From Reticulitermes speratus (Eukaryota; Arthropoda; Insecta; Blattodea; Rhinotermitidae), in assembly GCA_021186555.1 (NCBI GenBank), contig JAJKFL010000011.1, forward strand, positions 31,297,611-31,361,610: a stretch of DNA of 64,000 nucleotides. Reading direction: 5' to 3'. The first letter of the stretch is position 1, and every line of letters starts with the position of its first letter. Positions 43,626 to 55,170 of the stretch are shown in pieces. The position numbers were made by a program, and so were the translations under genes. The notes under the pieces are model-generated. The model was not told where the DNA came from. It saw only the letters and a list, made by a program, of their open reading frames with translations, and ran no database searches.

Positions 43626-44525
43626 ATTAGTAGTAAGTCATTTAATTTTATTGCAAGATCGTAACATTTAATTCAACTTTTCCAAAAACTTCTATTACTG
43701 CGGAGCCCTTCTGCCTTTTTCAAAATTTGACTAATCCCCACATAAGTGAACGAATATGTTAAAAATTAACACTAAATTAATTTAAACATGGTGGTCTAGA
43801 GTTAATGGAACGTCTAATCGAAGCTTCGCGAACTAAGTTGGTTTGAAGTTAAATTCATTTTGACTTTTGTTGTCTACAAACAATTTCAATGATTTCGTGG
43901 GGCTCTGTTTTTGTTGACCCATTACTTTGCAGAAGGCTTCACAAAATACATTTTGCTAACGACACAGACAATTCCATTTATCCCATAATGAAAGCACTGC
44001 CTGTTTGTCTTACGTACTTATTTAGTAATTCCGTACATATTTACGAATTCCATATATATAAAATTCATCACTACGGGTTTCCGCGAACACCCCAAAACGT
44101 TAGGCTCAGCTAGAGTTTGGAATCATTCGTCTAGGGGATAGAAGAATGATAATCTATTGAGAATCATACAGAGTAGAAATAAATGTACTTGTAAAGGAGG
44201 ATGCAATTACCCGTCCCTAGCTAGAGATCGCTGGCTGATACTGGTGACTCGGACGCTATGTGACTCAATTTAAGCCGTCAAAGGTAAGCAGTGAGACTTG
44301 ACTTTCTCTCGCAGTCTTCACTTTTCGACAAACTAATTAACACTTGAAATAAGCAGAACGAGTGATTTTCCTCCCTTAAAAAAGTCTCTCTTTCTCTCTC
44401 TCTTTCTGTGTGTACCTCAGCCTTCTGCTTGACAGTTGCTAATTTCCTGACAGAGAGGGCGCACTTCATTCAGCCTCCAATTTCTGGTTCAACGACGTAA
44501 GAGCTGCCAAAGAGCTGCGATATTT
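43626..44525. other. Unassigned AT-rich stretch
   Basis: A CT-rich patch (tctctttctctctc) lies near 44387-44405. No gene is supported. Confidence 0.4.
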
Positions 44526-44702
44526 CAGGTTACCACAGCGGTGCTCCTGAAGATTCAAGTGTTCTGGGATGTTACGCCGTGTCGACTGGTAAGTACAGTT
44601 ACCGACGTTTCGAAATATCGTAGTGCCTTCGAAAGGTCGGTAACTATACTTACCACTCGAAACGGAGTAACAGCCCAGAACACTTGAATCCTCTGCCACC
44701 TG
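44526..44702. repeat. 177-bp foldback element with hammerhead-like traces
   Basis: Long inverted arms: 'ttcaagtgttctggg' against 'cccagaacacttgaa', 'ggtaagtacagttaccgac' against 'gtcggtaactatacttacc', and 'caggttaccaca' against 'ctctgccacctg'. The minus strand near 44612 keeps GAAAC-GUC with GUUACC/GGUAAC pairing as a 6-bp stem I. The CUGANGA part is lost. Confidence 0.88.
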
Positions 44703-44792
44703 AGCTCTTATAAAGCTATATAATAATGTGAACAATATTGAACTACCAGTTCTGCGAACGATCGTAATCTGTAATAATCTTCAAGAAGTAAA

Positions 44793-44853
44793 TACAGTCG
44801 AACCCGGTTATAACGACATCGGTTTATACGACACCTCACGGTAGCAAACACAA
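44793..44853 (+). mobile_element. End of a pogo/Tigger-like MITE (family P)
   Basis: 'tacagtcgaacccggttata' and 'acgacatcggtttatacgac' match the left end of the complete copies at 50885 and 59597. The right half is not adjacent; a related 'cggtttataacgcaac' piece lies near 45078. Confidence 0.65.
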
Positions 44854-45547
44854 CGACAATCCCCACACACACACACACATCACGACTGTACTAATTATTC
44901 CTTAAGACTTTTTCAGCGAACGCGCACTGATGCGACAACACAGCATAGCACGCAATTCGTTATTCAATTATTTCGATTCGCATTTTTCCCCCCCCCCCAA
45001 TAAAATATTACGATGACTCCGCTACTAGTTTCCCCTCACCAAGAGGTTGGCGACCCTGCTGTAAACGACACAGATCGGTTTATAACGCAACACATGACGT
45101 TAAATACGAGAGAATAAAATAAACAGGATAAACACGTTAAACAGGACACAGTGACATATATTTAAATCGTAAACGTCACAGACAAACGACTAGGCAAATG
45201 GCGAAGTAAAGATTATCATCAGGACCTTCAATCACTATTTCATTGCAACGAATCGACAGTTAAAACGTCTAGAATGACATCAACTGGTAAGTTAAAAACA
45301 CAATTGATTCCATCGAATGCCTTTAAACACTGGTGGTCTTTTAATGCAGGTGCAGGTTGACTGGCACTATTCTGCCGCAATTTCGAACTACTGTACTTAA
45401 ATAAATTACTAAACCTGGCCCTTTACTGAGAGGTTTCGTAGGTGGCTGAAGTTTGTGCTATCAAAATGAGGGTAATCCTTAGCGTTTGGAGGTCTTTGAG
45501 TCGAATTTATAATGAGATTCGATAAGACTTTTAACGAGTTAATAATT
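44854..45547. other. Unassigned stretch
   Basis: Contains (CA)n near 44868 and a C9 tract near 44990. No gene is supported. Confidence 0.4.
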
Positions 45548-45729
45548 CCGAACTGGCAATACCGTGTTACCTAACTGGCAATACCGTGTTACCTAACTGG
45601 CAATACCGTGTTACCTAACTGGCAATACCGTGTTACCTAACTGGCAATACCGTGTTACCTAACTGACAATACCGTGTTACCTAACTGGCAATACCGTGTT
45701 ACCTAACTGGCAATACCGTGTTACCTAAT
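45548..45729. repeat. 22-bp minisatellite, 8 copies
   Basis: The unit ttacctaactggcaatac plus cgtg has a 22-bp period. The only visible change is ctgac for ctggc in one unit near 45662. Confidence 0.97.
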
Positions 45730-47100
45730 GTTAATTTAAATTTGAATTTAAATTCGTATCTTTTAAGTTTCAAATTAAGTGCGATAAATGTTCAAACAGT
45801 TACACAATAACGAAGAACACTAGGATGGGGCGATAACGCTCTGTCTTTCATAAACAGGTGGCTGTTCGAATCCAGGTCAGGATACTCGATGTTTCACTTG
45901 TCTGCCTCAAGTGCACGAACATACTGGTAGTGCTAATTAAACCACGCGCCCCTTCCAGACAATTTCTATCTCAATTCTAAAGCTTTGACGATGCTGTATA
46001 ATATGGGGAGCAATCTGCTTCTGGAGCTTTGGGTCCAGTGTATTGAGATTAGACTCAGTCTAAAGGACCCAACTGATAGTGTCTACCTCCATACCTGAGA
46101 CAACCAGCTTCCGAAACGTGTGATTTTTATATTATATTTTAATATTTATACGGACGATGGCAAAGTCCAGAGACCAATGGTTCCCAATTTCTGTCTCATT
46201 TTTAAACATCAGAAATTCTTCAGCAAAGTTAAAGCAGTGTGTTTTAGTATCTTCTTAACGACTCATTTCATTCATCAGATGTGTAAATCTACACGGTACA
46301 GAAAACTTATGTAACGATGCTCTTCAACTGAACAGGTTACATTGTAAGGCCACGAACGTGACAGTAGATAAAGCAGGTATCAGAAACAACCGGTTAAACC
46401 TGGCACCACAGGAATACAAAGTACACCATTTGTAACTCTTACATAATCTGGAAGTGAACACGGCAAAATGTCTGCAGGTCCACACAAAATGTGTGACACG
46501 ACTTACGAATTTTGAAACATTTGGCACATGTCTCCAGCGCGGAGCGCCTAAACATGGAGCGGCATTACTGGCGAATAAGCCTCCCCCTTCTTCGTAATGG
46601 GCGCACGTACTGAAATTAACCTCTTTCCCTCCGTAACCCCCCCTTTATTGCACACGTGGACTAATTTATTGCGCGATCCCTGGACGTGCGAAGTTTTGTG
46701 TATTACTCCGACAGCTACTTCCAGCCCCTCTATCACGGTGCCAGGCAGTTCACTTGCTGAGCACTGCAGCAGGCAGGCACACACGGTCCGTCACGAAGGC
46801 TATTCTAAGTCTTCACGACCGGAACATACGAAAAAGGACGGTGCCCTTTTTAAAGGACTAACCAGGGGTACACAAAACTTCCACAAATCTACAGGCCACC
46901 TACAAATCGTAGGCGCCATAAGGGTCACACGAAGCAAGTTCCATACTGAGAACCCACAAATGTTAGGCGTCACCGTACAGAATTTAGTCGCCCGGGCGAC
47001 CTGGCGTCCGTGATTTGTGCTCCTGGTATTTACGGCTACACAAAAGTGGTCGGTTTCATTGAATTGGAATTTAACGCACTTCTTTATTATACCCTGTATA
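45730..47100. other. Unassigned stretch with a decayed hammerhead-like motif at 46088-46118
   Basis: 'cctgagacaaccagcttcc' followed by gaaacgtgtg is a worn relative of the motif at 41221. The 138-codon plus-strand frame at 46597-47013 has no recognisable domain. It ends in the dispersed segment holding GTCGCCCGGGCGAC (46987-47000). Confidence 0.4.
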
Positions 47101-47102
47101 TC

Positions 47103-47374
47103 CGGCCCTTAGGGCTCCAGGAGGTTGAGGCTCCCAGGTTTTTAGACAATCGGCACATGAAGGTGGTAAGGTTGTCAGCCCTACGCACCGGCCGCCTTTA
47201 CCCCCAGGAAAGTTTCCTGGTAACATTTCTATTAGAGGCTGAGTCGACCCCAGGGCCATAGTGCGACCTAAACGATTACGTCAGTGAAAAATTCAAGTGA
47301 CACCATCGGGAATCGAACCCGCGACGTTCCGGTTTGTAGCGCAGTGCCTCAACGAACTGCGCCACCTCGTGCCC
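47103..47374 (-). mobile_element. SINE family B, nearly complete
   Basis: It runs from 'cttagggctccaggaggttg' to the head 'gaggtggcgcagttcgttga' with 'gggttcgattcccg'. The 3' (TTTACC)n tail is missing. At its 3' end lies 'accctgtatatcc', a DNA-transposon-like end. Confidence 0.9.
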
Positions 47375-47865
47375 TGACTGCAGATACACCTGCTATGAAC
47401 TACGTGGAGAGTTGACAATAGCGATCATGTCTAACCATATGATAATCTGTTAGTACGGTTTATAAAAGATTTCGTAACCCAAAATACACGCTGTATAAAA
47501 GGAGCAGCAGAATAAGGGCAGCCACTGTCAGGTTCGGCAGCAAAACAAGCACATATCTGCAGGAGCTGTGCCAGTCAGCATCATGCTGACGGATTTCTTG
47601 AATTCGTGTTTCGTCTTCAGTTCGCAGACCGTTCATTATGCACAGACATGTCCCGGAACTCGTGCAGGTGACGGCCGCCCATCATCTCTAAGATCCTCAC
47701 GTCCCCCCTTAAATCTCTTAAACCATCCGAAGACAACATGTATGAGATACGTAAGCATATCGTCAGTTTGTGTAGGTGTTTTACCGAGGTTAAAGCGAAA
47801 TCTTATGTTCGCTCGCTGACAACAACGTAACATGGGCGCCGGGCTGCCACGGATGAAATGATTGA
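47375..47865. other. Unassigned stretch
   Basis: No supported feature. Confidence 0.4.
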
Positions 47866-48400
47866 GATAGAACTTTCTCTTTAAGATATACAGAACTATA
47901 ATTTTGCCTGTTGTTTTGTATGGGTGTGAAACTTGGTCTCTCACACTGAGGGAGGAATCAATAGGCTAAGGAGTTCGAGAATATGGTGCTGAGGAAGGGT
48001 ATTTGGGCCTAAGAGGGACGAGGTAACAGGGGAGTGGAGAAGACTACATAACGAGGAACTTAATTATCTGTACTCATCACCAAATAGTATTCGGGTGATC
48101 AAATCAAGAAGAATGAGGTGGGCGGGCATGTAGCATGTATGGGGAGGGGAGAGGTGCATAAAGGATTTTGGTGGGGAGACCTGAGGGAAGGAGACCAATT
48201 GGATGACCCAGGCGTAGATGGGAGGATAATATTAAAATGGATCTTCAAGTGGGATGGGGGGGGCATGGACTGGATTGATATGGCTCAGGATAGGGACAGG
48301 TGGTGGGCTGTTGTGAGTGCGGTAATGGACCTTCGAGTTCATAAAAACGCGGGGAATTTCTTGACTAGCTGAGGAACTGTTAGCTTCTCAAGAAGGACTC
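47866..48400 (+). pseudogene. LINE family 1 C-terminal relic, second-best copy
   Basis: Readable pieces are [49 protein letters not shown] and [20 protein letters not shown]. They are spread over more than one frame with stops, for example TAA after REESIG. The block 'gcggggaatttcttgacta' follows the stop. It has the same architecture as 31105-31730, in the opposite orientation. Confidence 0.88.
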
Positions 48401-48749
48401 TGCTCCATGGAGTTAGAGAACTTCCCTTCACAGTTCCTGGTGGTCATAACATGAACTAACAAGAACAGGCTACAACTGGTTTACGTGCCAAGGCATACTT
48501 GAGCGATAACATCAGTCCCGGAACTTTATTGTTTGACGTATTGAGGATTCCTCAGAAATATTTTTACGAATCATGTCTTTTTATCTACGTAATAGGACAA
48601 AATTGTTCCGATTTAAACGACATACCGGTCTATTGCCTACGGCCAATACGTCGCAGGAACTGCGTCTTTAACTCACTTTGGAAGAGGTCACAGCCATGTC
48701 GCAGGAAAGACTACAACGAACGAACGAATGACCGAATTAATGAACGAAT
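48401..48749 (+). mobile_element. Unassigned, with a LINE family 2 snippet at 48655-48715
   Basis: 'actcactttggaagaggtca' and 'catgtcgcaggaaagactac' match the last part of the family-2 LINE tail. A (cgaa)n-like patch precedes the SINE at 48750. Confidence 0.5.
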
Positions 48750-49040
48750 AAAGGTAAGGGTAAAGGTAAAGGTCACCCTAGAACAGGCCATGAAGGCCCA
48801 GAGGGGGGTAGAGGTATAGCTGTACTGTCTCTTGAACATCGGCGCTAGATGGGGGTGGGTGGTCAACTTCACGCCCCGGCCGCTTTACCCTCGGGAATGA
48901 CCCGGTATCCATTGTACAGGAGACTGGGTAGGCCCCAGGGCCGGTCTGGACGGCTGCGGAAAATCTCGCCCCCACCTGGATTCGATCCCCGGACCGTCTA
49001 GCTCGTAGCGAGTCGCTATACCGACTGAGCTATCGCGGCC
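48750..49040 (-). mobile_element. SINE family A, full length with (GGTAAA)n tail
   Basis: The low-coordinate end is aaggtaagggtaaaggtaaa, followed by the complete body and the head 'ggccgcgatagctcagtcgg'. It is the cleanest family-A copy and serves as the local reference. No clear duplication was found. Confidence 0.94.
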
Positions 49041-49073
49041 CACTGCCCGACACGTCTCGTGTTGCGGACAAAC

Positions 49074-49280
49074 TGGTAAGGTAGACTTGTACTACAGGAA
49101 TGTATGGTATACTTGTACTACAGAATGTATGGTAGACTTGTACTACAGGAATGTATGGTAGACTTGTACTACAGGAATGTATGGTAGACTTGTACAACAG
49201 GAATGATGGTAGACTTGTACTACAGGAATGTATGGTAGACTTGTACTACAGGAATGTATGGTAGACTTGTACTACAGGAA
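49074..49280. repeat. 26-bp minisatellite, 8 copies
   Basis: The unit 'gtatggtagacttgtactac' plus 'aggaat' repeats from 49074, with one- or two-base indels in three units. Confidence 0.95.
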
Positions 49281-50232
49281 GCGTAAACGTATTTTAAGGT
49301 CCATTTCAAAGTCTCTAAACAGTCTACGAAGTACTATAACACAGCATATTGGGTGATTAGTTCCTTCTTTTTGTGCTTATTTTTTGTATATTTTGCTTGT
49401 CATTTTTACGTTGAGATCTACACAGGGAAACACCGAAAGAAGTGTGAAAAGAAAAAAAGAATGAAAGAAGGAATAAAATAATAAGACAGTAAGAAGGAAA
49501 ATGCAAGAGACGGGGAAAAGGAACAAAAAATAAAAACGAATTAGAGAGGCTAGGGAGAAGGAAGAAGGACTGAAAGTAGGCATAAGGGAAGACACAAAAG
49601 AAAAGAATAAAGGAAGAATAAAAATATATAAAGAGCAGCACTAAGACAGGTGCAGCGATGTGCACTATCACTTCGGATGCTGTATCTTTCACCCCAGAAC
49701 TAACGACGAACGGAGCGAGCGGTCATGGGAACCAACGGCGTCATGACTTCGCAACATTCTGAATGCCCGTGCGTTACTGTGCGTTACCGTGCGTTACTGT
49801 GCGTTACCGTGCCGTCGGCCATAAGCAAGTACTTTTCCCTTTTCGCTATTCACGAAGCTCGCTCGGGTCTTTATACAATGGCCATTGTTCTAGGCGCCGA
49901 GCTCACAATGAGTAGCGAACAGGCTTGTTCTTGGGAGCAAGTGGGACGACGCCGGGCGTCGGTAGCAGCAGCGTCGGCTGCCGGAGGCATGCATACAGAG
50001 AGGAATTAGATATGGAGAGGAACTTAGTTATCCGAATAGGCAAGACCTTCCAGCATCTACAGTCTGTACTGAAACAGATTTCACGTCACAGGTCTATACC
50101 GAAATGTGATAGGTTATTTAACGACACTGTATCAAGTATGTTATGTGGTGCCGAACGATGATTACGAATCGAATGCTGAAGTTTACTGACGTTGGTTCTG
50201 ATTGTGGGTAATCATGCCGTCTAAATGACAGT
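49281..50232. other. Unassigned; purine-rich tract then a CpG-richer segment
   Basis: 49420-49660 is strongly A/G-rich, so the minus-strand frames there are low complexity (Phe, Leu and Ser). 49690-50010 is richer in CpG and opens a 94-codon plus-strand frame with no recognisable domain. An 11-bp repeat 'gtgcgttactg/gtgcgttaccg' lies at 49769-49812. 'ggttatttaacgacactgta' near 50112 belongs to the small dispersed repeat also near 51286. Confidence 0.4.
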
Positions 50233-50280
50233 GTTGCCAGAGTTTCGGAGGTACCTACTGCCTCCATCTGCAGGGTAAAA
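50233..50280 (-). ncRNA. Hammerhead-like motif with perfect stem II, altered core
   Basis: The minus strand reads CUGCAGA, U, stem II GGAGG/CCUCC around a 9-nt loop, then GAAAC. The core A6 is C and the GUH is UCU, so the copy is decayed. The perfect five-pair stem II makes the family membership clear. Confidence 0.4.
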
Positions 50281-50527
50281 CAGTAAACCGGTTACGGCAG
50301 AGCGGGACAGGGACTATGGGCCAGCCAATGGGAACATGCGGTCCCTGAAAATGGAGAAGGCGAGAAAAGAACAGAAATAAAAGTGGGCATAAAGGTTAAA
50401 ATAGAATACAGCAGAGATGGAATTAAATAACTAAATAAAGGGACGATGTATGGCAAGTAAGAAATTGGAAAAGGTAATGGGGAAAGAAGAGGGAAAACGG
50501 AGCAAAGGAGGTTAACATAAGTATAGG

Positions 50528-50528
<1 letters not shown>

Positions 50529-50566
<38 letters not shown>

Positions 50567-50819
50567 CTCCATAACTAACTAACTAACTCCATGTAGCAGA
50601 GTCCTTCCTGACAAGCTAACAGTTCCTCAGCTAGTCAAGAAATTCCCCGCGTTTTATGGAACCCGAAGGTTCATTACCGCATTCACAACAGCCCGCCACC
50701 TGTCCCTATCCTGAGCCATATCAATCCAGTCCATGCCCCCCACCCATTCCACTTCTTGAAGATCCATTTTAATATTATCCTCCCATCTACGCCTCGGTCT
50801 TCCAAGTGGTCTACTTCCC

Positions 50820-50851
<32 letters not shown>

Positions 50852-50884
50852 GTATATATATGTATATATATGTATATATATATA
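50529..50884 (-). pseudogene. LINE family 1 3' end between two AT microsatellites
   Basis: 50597-50820 carries, inverted, 'tagtcaagaaattccccgcg', 'accgcattcacaacagcccg' and 'ctcccatctacgcctcggtc', the family-1 LINE tail up to [11 protein letters not shown]-like residues. (AT)n lies at 50529-50566. An array with 10-bp TATATATATG spacing lies at 50820-50884. Confidence 0.85.
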
Positions 50885-51068
50885 CAGTCGAATCCGGTTA
50901 TAACGACATCGGTTTATACGACACCTCGTCTATAGCGTCAAACATTGTGGTACCAATTAATTCCTCACTGTTTAACCTTAACATTATACTCCTCGGTTAT
51001 AACGACATTCGTTTATAGCGACACAAAATATTCAGTACATTTCATGACGTCATAACCGAGTTCGACTG
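50885..51068 (+). mobile_element. Pogo/Tigger-like MITE (family P), complete, 184 bp
   Basis: The inverted ends are cagtcgaatccggttataac (50885) and its near complement ending 'cataaccgagttcgactg' (51068). Each is flanked by TA, the target site of the Tc1/mariner/pogo group. The interior repeats 'ggttataacgacattcgttt'. No coding capacity. Confidence 0.85.
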
Positions 51069-51183
51069 TATAAGAATAAGCAACTAAATACACACACAGG
51101 TACGCACTGTGGTTACGTATTTGAACATCAGCTGAGGGAAGCTGCACAAACCAAAGGGGCTCATTACTATTACAGTCTTTTGC

Positions 51184-51250
51184 GATGTAATGCCGTACAG
51201 TTTGGTAGACAGGTACTATCATTTCGAAAGACCCTGATTACACCACCTTT
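51184..51250 (+). repeat. Foldback-family relic
   Basis: 'tgtaatgccgtacagtttgg' and 'tagacaggtactatcatttc', then gaaagaccctg, follow the end-motif and core order in decayed form. Confidence 0.4.
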
Positions 51251-52115
51251 GGGGTATAGGATTACAGAAGTGGGAGAAATGCGTTATTTAACGACGCTCT
51301 CAACTGCTAAGGTTATTGTATAACGTGGGTATTATACGAATGAATGATAATGACACACCAGTGGAATGACACTGACAGCGAAGAGCAAAAGTACTCGGAG
51401 AAAAACCTGTCACAGCGCCATACTGTGCCACCACAGTATCAGACATGAACTGACATCGAACCCAAGCCTCCGCGATGACAGATCGGCGAAAAATTCTGCG
51501 TGCGCACCTGGAACATTCTATGCGCCCACCAGGAAGACAAAATCGGTATTAATGCTGAAAGCAATCATGCCAGCTTGCTCTGATCAGCACAAGAAACACA
51601 CAAATACGATCTGAATTTACTTAAACGAAGAAGCAGGTGTACGTATACATGTGCTCCGAACAGTTCATCCCTCGACATTACATTGGACTCTCCACTTCCG
51701 TCACAACTTCATGAAACAAAAAAAAAAAGGGGTTTCAGACTATGTAATTCCGCCTGAGTGAACGGCAGTCGAAAATGACCTGTGAAGGGAAGAAGAAACT
51801 GCCATTGTGACGGTCCCTAGGGGCCGATAATACGGCCGTCTTGATCACGGTGATGCGACGCCATTTCGAGTGCAAACAGCATGCTCCGTGCCTTCACATT
51901 CGAAGTAAAGGCACTGATTTGGAAATGCAATCGAGTAGAGGCAATAACACGTACAGTGCTTATTATAAGTATCTGGATAGCTGTACCAAAAGGAAATCAT
52001 TAAATTTATTTAAAATAATGTAAAGTTTGGCAAGAAACTTGTTTATACATTTCATAGGAAACCTGCTAGAGGTACAGCTACTTGGGAAAGGAGAAAATCT
52101 GATTGGATCATAACA
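51251..52115. other. Unassigned stretch
   Basis: 'atttaacgacgctctcaact' near 51286 is a dispersed-repeat fragment. No gene is supported. Confidence 0.4.
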
Positions 52116-53147
52116 TTAAGCCTTTAAAGACAAAAATGAACCTAAAGTGTACTTAAAGATTCAGTTCCTACCGCGCAGTAAACACATTTCTCTTTATAAA
52201 TTATAAAATTATAAAAATAAGACGTATTTATATACTTTTTAAACCATTGGCCCATATGATTGTAATTACATCTTTCTCTTAGTTCTGATACATTTTATAC
52301 CCCTAATATGGCCACATAATTGGTCGAAACATGTAGGAGTTCATTGTATGTATAAACTAATTTTAGTATACATGTGTGCATTTGTTGGTACCATTACTGG
52401 ATATACACACTTCTTCTCAGTTATACAAACCAGTCAGTTAATGTTGTACAGTGAAATAATCGCTGTTTGTTCTGAGATCCACACAAAACACATAAATACA
52501 GCCCGTACCGCGCAGTAAACACACTCCGTCTCAGTTATACAAACCAGTCAGTTAATGCTGTACAGTGAAATAATCGCTGTTTGTTCTGAGATCCACACAA
52601 AACACATAAATACAGCCCGTACCGCGCAGTAAACACACTCCGTCTCAGTTATACAAACCAGTCAGTTAATGCTGTACAGTGAAATAATCGCTGTTTGTTC
52701 TGAGATCCACACAAAACACATAAATACAGTCCGTACCGCGCAGTAAACACACTCCGTCTCAGTTATACAAACCAGTCAGTTAATGTTGTACAGTGAAATA
52801 ATCGCTGTTTGTTCTGAGATCCACACAAAACACATAAATACAGTCCGTACCGCGCAGTAAACACACTCCGTCTCAGTTATACAAACCAGTCAGTTAATGC
52901 TGTACAGTGAAATAATCGCTGTTTGTTCTGAGATCCACACAAAACACATAAATACAGTCCGTACCGCGCAGTAAACACACTACGTCTCAGTTATACAAAC
53001 CAGTCAGTTAATGCTGTACAGTGAAATAATCGCTGTTTGTTCTGAGATCCACGCAAAACACATAAATACACTGTGTGGTCAAATACATAATTTTTTAATA
53101 CTAATCCTGATGGTACATATAGTAACCACTGGGCCTTAAACGGTTAA
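52116..53147 (-). repeat. 114-bp satellite array 4 in a TTAA element, with a nested insertion
   Basis: TTAA lies at 52116-52119 (followed by 'gcctttaaagac') and at 53144-53147 (preceded by the worn 'ccactgggccttaaacgg'). Six complete 114-bp units run from about 52416 to 53060. The first unit is interrupted after 'gcgcagtaaacacattt' by about 225 bp of foreign AT-rich sequence (52190-52415). Confidence 0.92.
52190..52415 (+). mobile_element. Foreign insertion in the satellite, carrying a hammerhead-like relic
   Basis: It is AT-rich. At 52298-52342 it reads CUAAUAU, stem II GGCCA/UGGUC, GAAAC-AUGUA and GGAGUU, sharing GAAACAUGUAGGAGUU with the motif at 27408. The core is damaged and the 5' side of stem I is not conserved. 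Insertion boundaries are approximate. Confidence 0.55.
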
Positions 53148-54331
53148 GGTAAACGTTAGGGGAAATGGGTCTGGGGATTGCAAGCAAATAAGTAAATATG
53201 CAAAGTGTTTTACAATAGCGGTGTTGATCTTTCGGGTCCTAAGGCATAGATACCGTTTCCGAGAGATCGATTTTGAAATTTTAAACAAACAGAAGCTCGT
53301 AGCCCGATCACTTAATGACAAAGCTATCATGACTGCTGTGCATATTGCATATTGTCACAATTTGAGCACAGACGTTTACGGCAAACGCTGTGACAATACA
53401 ACAGCATTAGGTGCTACAGGAACTGATGACAGGAGGCGAAGTTATGGAAAGGAAACATCGCAATGGTTATGTCGCGATGGAAACGGCTGCTGCGGGAAAG
53501 CGTTAACTTACGTTGCTGCACGTGATTTCAAAAGGAAAACGAAGAGCGAGATTCGCGATAGAGCATAAACAGGACTAAAGTTTAATGTTTCCTGCGTACT
53601 GACATCAGCGCCACTGACGCACAAAGTGGCATGAAAAAAATTAGTTGTGCGTGCTCCTTGTTATTACGACCTTCGTTACTAATGAACAAAGTAAAAACAG
53701 CACTACTAACGGTAACTGTACTTGTGGATAACGTGTCGATGCTGTTGATGACCCAGATAACACAGCGTCGAACGGCAGAAAGATGTATAAACGACGAATT
53801 GGGATAAAAATTGAAAGGGAGAGGCCGTAGTCTGGAGGAACTGAGAAAGACAACGGAAAACTGTCACAACATCCCATGAGTCTTCCCAGCATCGAAGCAA
53901 GCATCGTCCGAATACAAACCCAAAACTTTACACAAACGCCAACCTGTTTAGTCACCAGCATGTGACGACGTGTAATATGGTAGAGAGGGATGTCCGTTTC
54001 GGCAAAACATTCGGTACACATCTTCATGGTAAAAATAGCAATCCGCGCGGAGGGGAAAAGGTGTGTATATAGCGGAAGGAAGGACAGGCAGCGACACAAG
54101 CAGACAGCCAATGGGTAAAGACGGAGCTTACTACTTCCGAGAAAAAACGGCGAGCAAAAGGGCAGGCTTGCCGTCTGACATTCAATTAATTAAGGGTAAA
54201 AGTTGAAATCAAATTATTTTGGAGAATGAAAATGGAGCTTGAGACAAAAACAACAGTAGGCTACGTACAGGATAAGCAGATCTGCAGATTGGCCATACAA
54301 CTATGGCACGAGCGGCCTGGTACTCACTGTC
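53148..54331. other. Unassigned, with a foldback-family relic at 53955-54040
   Basis: 'catgtgacgacgtgtaatat' at 53960 is the family end. On the minus strand near 54000-54035 AUGAAGA-U and GAAAC remain of a hammerhead-like core. A 115-codon plus frame (53221-53568) and a 156-codon minus frame (53641-54111) have no recognised domain. Confidence 0.4.
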
Positions 54332-54382
54332 CAGTTATCAGTTAATGACGATGGAGGCATAAACAGCGTCAGAAACGTCGGT
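54332..54382 (+). ncRNA. Hammerhead-like motif, partly decayed
   Basis: It reads AUGACGA (core with C3 lost), U, GGAGGC ... GCGUCA, then GAAAC-GUC-GGUAAUU. GAAAC-GUC is intact and parts of stem I can pair (GUUA/UAAU). Confidence 0.35.
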
Positions 54383-54515
54383 AATTCGTCCCACATTGAC
54401 AAGGCTAGTGGCTCAATAACACTTCAGTGCATCTAGTAGCCGTCAAAGCTGCATGTGGTATGCCTAGCTTTCAGCCAACTATTTCTGCAAGTGTATTACT
54501 TTCCAGCCGTAACGG

Positions 54516-54787
54516 TCTTTCTTTCTTCCTTTCATTCTTCTTAGTATTGACATCTTTCTACCTACTCACTGTAGATGTAGAGATTGTTGTTCTACTTTTA
54601 TCACACTTTATAGACACACCACAGACGGTAGGACTCCTCTGGACGAGGGACCAGCCCGTCGCAGAGACGACAACACAACACTCACAACAGACAGACATCC
54701 ATGTCCCCGGCGGGATTCGAACCCACAATCCCAGTAAGCGACCGGCCGTAGACCCACACCTTAGACCGCGCGGCCACCGGGATCTGC
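54516..54787 (-). mobile_element. SINE family E, tail type 2
   Basis: The minus-strand head is 'ggtggccgcgcggtctaagg', 'gggtctacggccggtcgctt' and 'gtgggttcgaatcccgcc'. The body 'ctgcgacgggctggtccctc' and the tail 'agtgagtaggtagaaagatg' match the copy at 41851. The 3' end is T-rich on the plus strand. Confidence 0.88.
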
Positions 54788-54937
54788 CTTCACAAAGTTT
54801 CTCCAACACATAAGGCACATTAAGGCCCGCAAGTGTCGACAAAGGTTTACGTGAAGTATCCGCTTTTAAGCAAGCTAGTGACTAATTGTGCTATATCGAC
54901 AGAAATAACCAAGGAACGAAAATATTTCTTCCTATCC

Positions 54938-55123
54938 CGCCGGGGCATGGATGTCTGTCTCTTGTGAGTGGTGTGTGTTGTCAGGTAGAGGTCTCTGCGA
55001 CGGGCTGGTCACTCGTCCAGAGGAGTCCTACCGAGTGTGAGGTGTCAGAATGTGATCGTGAAGCCTCGATAATGAGGAGGCCCTGGCTCACTAGGGGCTG
55101 TTGCGCCATTGGAAAAAAAAAAA
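54938..55123 (+). mobile_element. SINE family E, 5'-truncated, tail type 1, poly(A)
   Basis: It starts inside the head at 'gccggggcatggatgtctgt' and carries 'ggtctctgcgacgggctggt'. It switches to the type-1 tail 'gatcgtgaagcctcgataat' and 'gaggccctggctcactaggg', ending in 11 A. The tail resembles the family-D tail. Confidence 0.88.
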
Positions 55124-55170
55124 CCGGATGTCATTCATTATATTATTCTCACCGTGCATTTCTATTCAAT

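Noticed and set aside
46597-47013. 138-codon plus-strand frame as a possible gene
   Set aside because: No recognisable domain. It ends in a dispersed repeat segment, and an overlapping minus-strand frame is equally open.
49725-50009. CpG-richer segment as a promoter or first exon
   Set aside because: The frame has no recognised domain, no adjacent coding exon was found, and base composition alone is not enough.
53641-54111. 156-codon minus-strand frame as a possible exon
   Set aside because: It is rich in Leu, Phe and Ser with no domain, and it overlaps a foldback-family relic near 53955-54040.
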